Of a stretch of DNA of 64,000 nt, positions 58,596 through 64,000 are shown in pieces; within the stretch, counting starts at the first letter, position 1; the number at the start of each line of letters is the position of its first letter. The notes below the pieces were generated by a model that was not told the origin of the DNA, did not search any database, and worked only from the letters and a program-made list of their open reading frames with translations. The DNA comes from PALSA-612 sp963765295 (lineage in GTDB: Bacteria > Actinomycetota > Thermoleophilia > Gaiellales > Gaiellaceae), in the NCBI GenBank assembly GCA_963765295.1, contig CAVXVO010000005.1, positions 1,116,001 through 1,180,000 on the forward strand, read 5' to 3'. The position numbers were made by a program, and so were the translations under genes.

Positions 58596-59984
58596 GTGAC
58601 ACTCAAGCACCCGAAGGCGGCCCACCGGCCGGCACACGATCTCTCGATCGCGCCCCTGTTCGGGCTCGAGGGGCGGCGCATCCCGCGGCACGAGTTGGGC
58701 GAGGCCGCCATGTCGCCCGACCTCGCGTACCAGATCGTCCACGACGAACTGATGCTCGACGGGAACGCGAGGATGAACCTCGCGACCTTCGTGACGACCT
58801 GGATGGAGCCGCAGGCGGAGAAGCTGATGGCCGAATGCCTCGACAAGAACATGATCGACAAGGACGAGTACCCGCAGACCGCCGAGCTCGAGATGCGCTG
58901 CGTGAACATGCTCAGCCGCCTCTGGCACGCGCCCGACGCGGAGCAGGCGACCGGCTGCTCGACGACCGGGTCGAGCGAGGCGGCGATGCTGGGCGGGCTC
59001 GCGCTCAAGCGGCGCTGGCAACAGCGGCGGACGGCCGCCGGAGAGCCAGCCGACAAGCCCAACCTCGTGATGGGCATCAACGTCCAGGTCTGCTGGGAGA
59101 AGTTCGCGAACTACTGGGACGTCGAGATGCGCCTCGTCCCCATGGAGGGCGACCGCTTCCACCTGTCCGCGGACGAGGCGGTCGCGCTGTGCGACGAGAA
59201 CACGATCGGCGTCGTCGCGATCCTCGGCTCGACCTTCGACGGCTCGTACGAGCCGGTGCAGGAGATCTGCGCGGTGCTCGACGACCTCGAGCAGCGGACC
59301 GGGCTCGACGTTCCCGTCCACGTCGACGGCGCCTCGGGCGGATTCTTCGCCCCGTTCGCCGACCCCGATCTCGTCTGGGACTTCCGGCTCCCCCGCGTCG
59401 CGTCGATCAACGCCTCGGGCCACAAGTACGGGCTGGTCTATCCCGGTGTGGGCTGGATCGTGTGGCGCGACGCAGACGCGCTCCCCGAGGACCTGATCTT
59501 CTGGGTCAACTACCTCGGCGACAACATGCCGACCTTCGCCCTGAACTTCTCGCGCCCGGGCGCGCAGGTCGTGGCCCAGTACTACATGGCGCTACGCCTC
59601 GGCTTCGACGGCTACCGCGAGGTGCAGGGCTACGCGCGCGAGGTGGCGACGCGGCTCTCGGGCCTGATCGCGGAGCTCGGGCCCTTCGAGCTCGTCACCA
59701 GGGGCGACGAGCTGCCCGTGTTCGCCTTCACGCTCGCGGAGGGCGTCGACAACTACACGGTGTTCGACGTCTCGAACGCCCTGCGCGAGCGCGGCTGGCT
59801 CGTCCCCGCCTACACGTTCCCCGCCAACCGCACCGACCTGGCGGCGCTGCGCGTCGTGGTCAGGCAGGGCTTCACCCACGACCTCGCCGACCTGCTCCTC
59901 CACGACCTGAAGCGGCAGCTCCCGCAACTCGAGAAGCAGGCCGCGCCCGTCCGCGACGCGAGCGAGTCGGCCTTCCACCACTAG
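58596..59984 (+). CDS. gadB: Glutamate decarboxylase
   Basis: A 462-residue PLP enzyme (E. coli GadB has 466). MNLATFVTTWMEPQAEKLMA, then CSTTGSSEAAMLGGLALKRR, VHVDGASGGFFAPFADPDLV and SGHKYGLVYPGVGW with the PLP-bound Lys277. It converts glutamate to GABA with proton uptake, in acid resistance or GABA metabolism. GTG 58596 lies five bases after AGGAGGA, which fixes the start. No GABA antiporter gene follows; instead an amidotransferase gene starts 16 bases after the stop. Confidence 0.93.
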   Translation: MTLKHPKAAHRPAHDLSIAPLFGLEGRRIPRHELGEAAMSPDLAYQIVHDELMLDGNARMNLATFVTTWMEPQAEKLMAECLDKNMIDKDEYPQTAELEMRCVNMLSRLWHAPDAEQATGCSTTGSSEAAMLGGLALKRRWQQRRTAAGEPADKPNLVMGINVQVCWEKFANYWDVEMRLVPMEGDRFHLSADEAVALCDENTIGVVAILGSTFDGSYEPVQEICAVLDDLEQRTGLDVPVHVDGASGGFFAPFADPDLVWDFRLPRVASINASGHKYGLVYPGVGWIVWRDADALPEDLIFWVNYLGDNMPTFALNFSRPGAQVVAQYYMALRLGFDGYREVQGYAREVATRLSGLIAELGPFELVTRGDELPVFAFTLAEGVDNYTVFDVSNALRERGWLVPAYTFPANRTDLAALRVVVRQGFTHDLADLLLHDLKRQLPQLEKQAAPVRDASESAFHH

Positions 59985-60000
59985 CGAAGGAGGACTGACC

Positions 60001-60831
60001 ATGTGCCGCTGGGCCGCCTACTCGGGCTCTCCTGTCCGGATCGAGGAGCTGCTCTACAAGCCGAAGCACTCGCTGATCGACCAGAGCCTCCACTCGCGAC
60101 TCGGCGCGGAGACGACGAACGGCGACGGGTTCGGCATCGGCTGGTACGGCGTCGGCGACACACCCGGCGTCTTCCACAGCATCGAGCCGGCATGGAACGA
60201 CCGCAACCTGCGCGACCTGGCCGCGCACGTCGACTCCCCGCTCATCTTCGCCCACGTTCGCGCCTCGTCGGGCTCGCCGATCCAGCAGACGAACTGCCAC
60301 CCGTTCAGACACGGGAACTGGCTCTGGATGCACAACGGCCTGATCCGCGAGTTCCACCAGGTGAAGCGCGACCTCGCCTTCGCCGTCGATCCGTCGCTCT
60401 ACCCATCGATCGAGGGCTCGACCGACTCCGAGGTCTTCTTCTTCCTGGCGCTGACGCTCGGCCTCGAGGACGACCCGCCGGCAGCCGTCGAGCGCGCGGT
60501 CGGCCTGATCGAGGAGACCGGCCGGCGGTACGGCGTCGAGCACCCGATCCAGATGACCGTGGCGACGACCGACGGCACGCGGGTCTGGGCGTTCCGCTAC
60601 TCGAGCGAGGGGAAGTCGCGCTCGCTCTTCTACTCGACGGACGTCTCGACGCTCCGTCACCAGCACCCCGACAACCCGGTCCTGCACGACCTCTCGGCCG
60701 AGACCCGGCTCGTCGTGTCCGAGCCGCTCGGCGACCTCGCCGGCGCCTGGAACGAGGTCCCCGAGTCGAGCTACGGCGTCATCGAGAACGGCCAGGACGA
60801 ACTGCACCCGTTCAGGCCAAGCACCTCGTAG
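60001..60831 (+). CDS. Class II glutamine amidotransferase domain protein (YafJ/EgtC-like)
   Basis: A 276-residue N-terminal nucleophile amidotransferase. MCRWAAYSG gives Cys2 as the nucleophile after Met removal; TTNGDGFGIGWYG, FAHVRASSGSPIQQTNCHPF and WMHNGLIREF form the glutaminase site. No synthase domain is attached. AAGGAGG precedes ATG 60001. It follows the glutamate decarboxylase gene by 16 bases and is probably co-transcribed, so it could release glutamate from glutamine or a gamma-glutamyl compound for the decarboxylase (inference). Confidence 0.85.
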   Translation: MCRWAAYSGSPVRIEELLYKPKHSLIDQSLHSRLGAETTNGDGFGIGWYGVGDTPGVFHSIEPAWNDRNLRDLAAHVDSPLIFAHVRASSGSPIQQTNCHPFRHGNWLWMHNGLIREFHQVKRDLAFAVDPSLYPSIEGSTDSEVFFFLALTLGLEDDPPAAVERAVGLIEETGRRYGVEHPIQMTVATTDGTRVWAFRYSSEGKSRSLFYSTDVSTLRHQHPDNPVLHDLSAETRLVVSEPLGDLAGAWNEVPESSYGVIENGQDELHPFRPSTS

Positions 60832-60863
60832 CCGCCTCGGCCGGGCCGTTACGCTTGACCTTC

Positions 60864-60950
60864 GGCGGGGTGCCGGAGCGGTCGAACGGGGCGGTCTTGA
60901 AAACCGTTGCGTCTTCACGGGCGCCGTGGGTTCGAATCCCACCCCCGCCG
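60864..60950 (+). tRNA. tRNA-Ser, anticodon TGA
   Basis: An 87-base class II tRNA: acceptor GGCGGGG/CCCCGCC, anticodon stem GCGGT/ACCGT with loop CTTGAAA (anticodon TGA, codon TCA), a long variable arm (CGTCTTCACGGGCG region), T arm GTGGG TTCGAAT CCCAC, discriminator G. CCA is not encoded. Confidence 0.95.
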
Positions 60951-61280
60951 CCTGTCACCAAGCCAACACAGGCATGGTTGAGCCGTTTCAGAGGACCTCA
61001 TAGCTCGGTCCTCGCACTCCATGGATCTCCGCTCAGATCCGCTGGAAACTGCTCGTCGTCTTCTACTCGCTAGCGCGCTATCACTGAGGCGCGGTTCTGG
61101 CGCGCACGCCTGTCAGGCGGCATGGTTGAGCGAAAACCCGGTGCGTCTTGAAAGCCGTCAGGCGTCCAAAGAAGCTGGCTAAGCATTAACCAGGGCAGCT
61201 CCCGCCAATCTTGTGAGTTGCTCGATCGAGACTTGGTCGCACCCGACGCCGCTCGTCGCCGATCACCGTGTGTCTGTTCG
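60951..61280. other. 330-base gene-free region after tRNA-Ser with a 13-base direct repeat
   Basis: No convincing gene on either strand. GGCATGGTTGAGC occurs at 60971-60983 and again at 61119-61131. The region is AT-richer than the DNA to the left and separates the core-like genes from an accessory segment, as often seen next to tRNA genes used for integration. No copy of the tRNA 3' end was seen downstream. Confidence 0.45.
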
Positions 61281-62057
61281 TCACGTCGATCCGGGGTGGC
61301 GACCAGCGGCCCAGGGCAACGCCGAACCGTCAAACAACGGCTCCACGATCTCGGCCCCGCACCGCTCGGCGAGGATTCTGTGTGCTTCGTCGAGGCGTGG
61401 CGGTCTGGGCGCGCGATGTCCGTCTGAGGCGATCAGTGACACCAGCCCTTCGTCGATCAGCTGCCAGAACGTTTCCTCGATCTGGGGGCCGTTGTCGCCG
61501 AGTGCGGAGTCACCGTTCGGGCAAAGCAGACATCCCCGCTCGACCAAACTCAGGGCCGGGTCGAGACTGTGGCGTAGCGCGATCGACCGTTCCGGGTGAG
61601 CGATCACCGGGACAAGCCCGGCCGCGAGAATCCGATCCGCCGCCTCCAGCACCAGCTCGCTGTCATCACGGAAGTTCAGCCAGAAGCCCGGGAACTCGAC
61701 CAGCACAGCGCGTGTCCCTTCCAGCAGGAAGTCGTGCGGGTCACGATCACGCAGCACGGTCGGGAACGCCTCCCAGCCGCGCCGCAGATCAAGCCCCCAC
61801 TCAGACACGATCGCCCTAACCGCCGGGAACGCCTCCTCGAAAAGTCGCTCCCGCTCGGGCGTGCGCGGATGGTGATCCCACTGAGCGTGCGCGTGCGGCG
61901 TCGCAAACAACACACGTGTTCCACCCTCGAACGCGAGCCGACAAAGCTTGACCGACTCGTCCACCGACCGGGCACCGTCGTCGCCAGAAGGCACCGCGTG
62001 CGAATGAACGTCGACGAATCCCCCCACCACCTCCAGTCTCTCAGCCGACGCCCCCAC
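61281..62057 (-). CDS. CpsB/YwqE-like PHP-domain phosphotyrosine phosphatase
   Basis: A 258-residue PHP-fold protein. FVDVHSHAVPSGDDGARSVD is the N-terminal metal motif of CpsB/CapC/YwqE enzymes; LFATPHAHAQWD, PVIAHPERSIALRH and SLIASDGHRAPRPP supply the other ligands. These manganese-dependent phosphatases reverse tyrosine phosphorylation on capsule/exopolysaccharide kinases. No such kinase is in the window. The start is uncertain: GTG 62055-62057, or a GTG nearer VVGGFVDVHSH behind a GGAGG-like site. Confidence 0.8.
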   Translation of the reverse strand: MGASAERLEVVGGFVDVHSHAVPSGDDGARSVDESVKLCRLAFEGGTRVLFATPHAHAQWDHHPRTPERERLFEEAFPAVRAIVSEWGLDLRRGWEAFPTVLRDRDPHDFLLEGTRAVLVEFPGFWLNFRDDSELVLEAADRILAAGLVPVIAHPERSIALRHSLDPALSLVERGCLLCPNGDSALGDNGPQIEETFWQLIDEGLVSLIASDGHRAPRPPRLDEAHRILAERCGAEIVEPLFDGSALPWAAGRHPGST

Positions 62058-62107
62058 GCAAGAGATCGGCTGCCGCCAACGGCGTCGAAGCGCATACGCT
62101 GCCCGGC

Positions 62108-62443
62108 ATGTTCCTCCTCGTCGCGATTGTCCTACTGCTGTTGCTTCGATCGCCGTGGAACCTCGTCGGCTTCGCGATCTGCCTGGTGTTGTTCATCGGC
62201 GAGGTCGCCTTCTGGCATCGGAGAGTGCGCGGACAGCGAAAGGTCGTCGGCGCGCAGACGCTGATCGGCAAAACAGGGACGCTGGTATCGGCCTGCCGCC
62301 CCCGTGGTCAGGTGCGAGTCAGCGGCGAGGTATGGGATGCCCGCTGCGACGCGGGCGCAGACATCGGCGAGGAGGTCACGATTGTCGGACGCGATGACCT
62401 GACGCTCACCGTCGCGCGAGCCAACGCGCGCACGTCAACGTGA
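62108..62443 (+). CDS. Small NfeD-like membrane protein
   Basis: A 111-residue protein from ATG 62108 with two hydrophobic segments (FLLVAIVLLLLLRSP, LVGFAICLVLFIGEVAFW) and a C-terminal OB-like domain: GAQTLIGKTGTLVSACRPRG, QVRVSGEVWDARCDAGADIG, VTIVGRDDLTLTV. This is the NfeD C-terminal fold, usually beside SPFH/stomatin or protease genes; none is adjacent here. Role unknown. Confidence 0.75.
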   Translation: MFLLVAIVLLLLLRSPWNLVGFAICLVLFIGEVAFWHRRVRGQRKVVGAQTLIGKTGTLVSACRPRGQVRVSGEVWDARCDAGADIGEEVTIVGRDDLTLTVARANARTST

Positions 62444-62469
62444 TCCTGGTCACCTAGACGAACGCTGCT

Positions 62470-63303
62470 CTAGTTGGCGTTGGCGACCTTCACTGCTGAG
62501 AGGGTTGCCTCGACGACGTGCATGGGACCGCCTGGCACGCCGCACGACAGGGTGAGTGTCCCTGCGTTGGCGAGAGTCGTGTCCATGTTGAGGGGAGCAG
62601 AACCGACTCCGCCCGGGTAGGGCGAGGACATGATGTTCGAGTCAAAGCCGGTGCCCCCCTGTAGCTGGCAGGCGAATCCTCTGCCGTTGTTGTCGTCGTA
62701 CAGCTCAGCGTGCCCGGCAACGAAATAGGAACCGGCCGGGACGCTGAGGGAGGCGAGAGTGGTCGACGTACCGCCACCCGCAAGGTCCGGCGGATCGCCG
62801 TTCCTGACGCTATAGGCATCACTCGGGCCGGTCGCCCCGGTTGCCCCCTTGACACCCTGAGAACCCGTCGGGCCGGGCGGTCCACTCGGACCACGCGCAC
62901 CTGTTACACCTTTCGTACCGGTCGCGCCCTTCGCCCCGGTTGTGCCCTTCGCGCCGGTGACGCCTTCGGTGCCTGTGACACCCTTGGCGCCTGTGACACC
63001 CTTCGCACCGGTCGCACCCTTGGCACCTGTTGGCCCTCTCGCGCCGGTCGGACCGGACTGGTTCCAACTCAACGCCGTCTCCCAGGACGCACAGGCACCG
63101 TTCGGCCTCGCGGTGTCGATCACCCGCACCACCCCGGTCGGGCTGCCGTGCGCCAGGCTCGTGTTGTAACAGCCATGGATCACGCCGCTAGCGTCCGGAA
63201 CGCTCGCCTGAACGGCGGTCGCGATCCCGAATACCGCCCCGCCGACCCCCAGCGCTAGAAGCAGCCGTCCTCCGCCCCGGCTCAGGCGTCGAATCCTGTG
63301 CAT
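62470..63303 (-). CDS. Secreted collagen-like protein
   Basis: A 277-residue protein. A signal-type hydrophobic segment (LLLALGVGGAVFGIATAVQA) is followed by a short domain with a cysteine pair (IHGCYNTSLAHG, NGACASWE), then about 25 Gly-X-Y triplets at residues 84-160, rich in GAT, GAK, GVT and GPT, then a beta-rich C-terminal domain (STTLASLSVPAGSYFVAGHA) that may trimerise the collagen stalk. Such proteins form triple helices outside the cell. ATG 63301-63303 is the start. Its third-position bias is weaker than in the core genes, suggesting an accessory origin. Confidence 0.85.
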   Translation of the reverse strand: MHRIRRLSRGGGRLLLALGVGGAVFGIATAVQASVPDASGVIHGCYNTSLAHGSPTGVVRVIDTARPNGACASWETALSWNQSGPTGARGPTGAKGATGAKGVTGAKGVTGTEGVTGAKGTTGAKGATGTKGVTGARGPSGPPGPTGSQGVKGATGATGPSDAYSVRNGDPPDLAGGGTSTTLASLSVPAGSYFVAGHAELYDDNNGRGFACQLQGGTGFDSNIMSSPYPGGVGSAPLNMDTTLANAGTLTLSCGVPGGPMHVVEATLSAVKVANAN

Positions 63304-63518
63304 GACCTCTCCTCTCGATCTGCCGAGTCGCTTTCGGCCCTCGCCGCCAGTCTCCCGTCTCTGGTGAACAGCGTCAACCGGACAGCCCGGTGGTCTGCGC
63401 GTACAGGAAAGGAGCAGGACTTACGTTCGCTCCAAAGCCCGACTTCGCATCGGCGCCGTCAGCTAGCCAGCCTTGACACGACAGGATTGGGCGGGGTGAG
63501 CTTCCCTAGCCGACGGTC

Positions 63519-64000
63519 TCATCGCAGGCCGCACGCTGCCCATGCCCGCGCTGTCACTGTGAACGGGGCCGGCGGCAGGGCTTCCCGACACTGTTCGCAC
63601 AACGCGTCCCGCCGCGCGGGGTCAAGGCCGACCACGTATGAGCCGGCCGGGCCCACACCGAGCGTGAACGGCTCCCACCATTCCTCGAAGCTCGCGTGCT
63701 CAACGCTGACCGCGAGAACCGCGCTCTCCACGTTGCGCAGCCCGGATTCCGCAAGCAACTCCGCAAGATGACCCTCGCGCGTCCCGGCAAGATCGGACTC
63801 GTCGTCCACGTCCGGGTCGAGCTCGCGAGCCGCCTGCCAAAACGCGCTCAGCGGCCCGCTCCGTCCGGCGTGATCCCAAACACAGGCTGCAACGACGCCA
63901 CCCGACCGAGCCACCCGCCTCATCTCACCCAGGCCGCGCACCGGGTCTGACATGAAGTGCACGACAAGCTGCGCCAGTGCCGTGTCAAACGCACTGTCCT
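63519..64000 (-). CDS. Class I SAM-dependent methyltransferase (5' end cut off)
   Basis: The minus-strand frame enters at the window edge (SAFDTALAQLVVHFMSDPVR) and stops at 63519. AQLVVHFM is the motif IV region of Methyltransf_11-type enzymes, followed by LGEMRRVARSGGVVAACVWD (post-I/V region) and a C-terminal cap with HASFEEWWEPFTLGVGPAGS. The SAM-binding glycine motif lies outside the window. Substrate unknown. The 215 bases between it and the collagen-like gene show no gene. Confidence 0.8.
   Translation of the reverse strand, partial: DSAFDTALAQLVVHFMSDPVRGLGEMRRVARSGGVVAACVWDHAGRSGPLSAFWQAARELDPDVDDESDLAGTREGHLAELLAESGLRNVESAVLAVSVEHASFEEWWEPFTLGVGPAGSYVVGLDPARRDALCEQCREALPPAPFTVTARAWAACGLR

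Noticed and set aside
56726..59080. A 784-codon minus-strand frame over the GT-C-like and gadB genes
   Set aside because: It is antisense to two recognisable genes and has no motif of its own.
62815..63065. DNA-level tandem repeats
   Set aside because: They are the coding sequence of the collagen-like Gly-X-Y region and are explained by the protein.

Overview
The window is very GC-rich DNA (close to 70% by eye) with densely packed genes, many GTG/TTG starts and strongly GC3-biased codons. It carries F420-type oxidoreductase genes (LLM class, DDN-like nitroreductase), GFA and DUF4234 proteins, three-helix-bundle proteins and several flippase-like membrane proteins. This points to an actinobacterium-like lineage, most plausibly a deep-branching one such as Thermoleophilia (Gaiella/Solirubrobacter-like). 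That placement is inference from gene content; no rRNA or other decisive marker is present.

Layout. 0-9.8 kb: a cut-off NAD-dependent epimerase, a ChrA-type transporter, a CBS-domain protein, a TPP enzyme of the acetolactate synthase family, a chlD-type chelatase gene with a canonical -1 slippery heptamer between its AAA+ and VWA halves, a DUF4234 protein, an MFS exporter coupled to a small monooxygenase, and an FAH-family hydrolase. 9.8-17.2 kb: a REP-associated tyrosine transposase (RAYT) flanked by REP-like palindromes, a lutABC-like cluster, a GFA protein, a PLP-dependent deaminase, an adenosine deaminase and a PGM1-like ATP-grasp ligase. 17.4-22.1 kb: a tightly overlapping MoxR-DUF58-VWA-secreted protein-VWA operon. 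22.2-38.2 kb: mostly membrane and envelope genes, including three LPG-synthase-TM/flippase-like proteins, BrkB/YihY, a K+ channel, a sulfatase, a DUF4091 glycoside hydrolase and a Vps62-like membrane protein. 38.2-42.1 kb: oxidoreductases and hydrolases (BVMO-like, SnoaL-like, carboxylesterase, SRPBCC, DDN-like). 42.1-45.3 kb: a lower-GC accessory stretch ending at tRNA-Ala(CGC), with an acyltransferase and a secreted protein. 45.3-60.8 kb: a dehydrogenase, AlkZ-like winged helix protein, LLM/MBL pair, PAP2, DUF457-like protein, two GT-C-like membrane proteins, cytochrome c, HAD phosphatase, serS, glutamate decarboxylase and a class II amidotransferase. 60.9-64 kb: tRNA-Ser(TGA), then an accessory segment with a CpsB-like PHP phosphatase, NfeD-like protein, collagen-like secreted protein and a cut-off methyltransferase.

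The most interesting signals are: (1) the chlD gene with slippery site A_AAA_AAA, which would let one gene make both ChlI-like and ChlD-like subunits; (2) a family of at least eight REP-like palindromes in the first 22 kb, with their probable RAYT, two of them inside coding sequences; (3) repeated NTGA gene overlaps, three of which seem to use CTG as start codon.

Caution: genes in about 1-19 kb and 45.6-47.3 kb carry many single-base frame breaks in GC-rich runs, while the rest of the window has none that I can see. The encoded proteins stay well conserved on both sides of each break, so most are probably sequence or assembly indels, not true pseudogenes. Coordinates for those genes give the whole span across the breaks.
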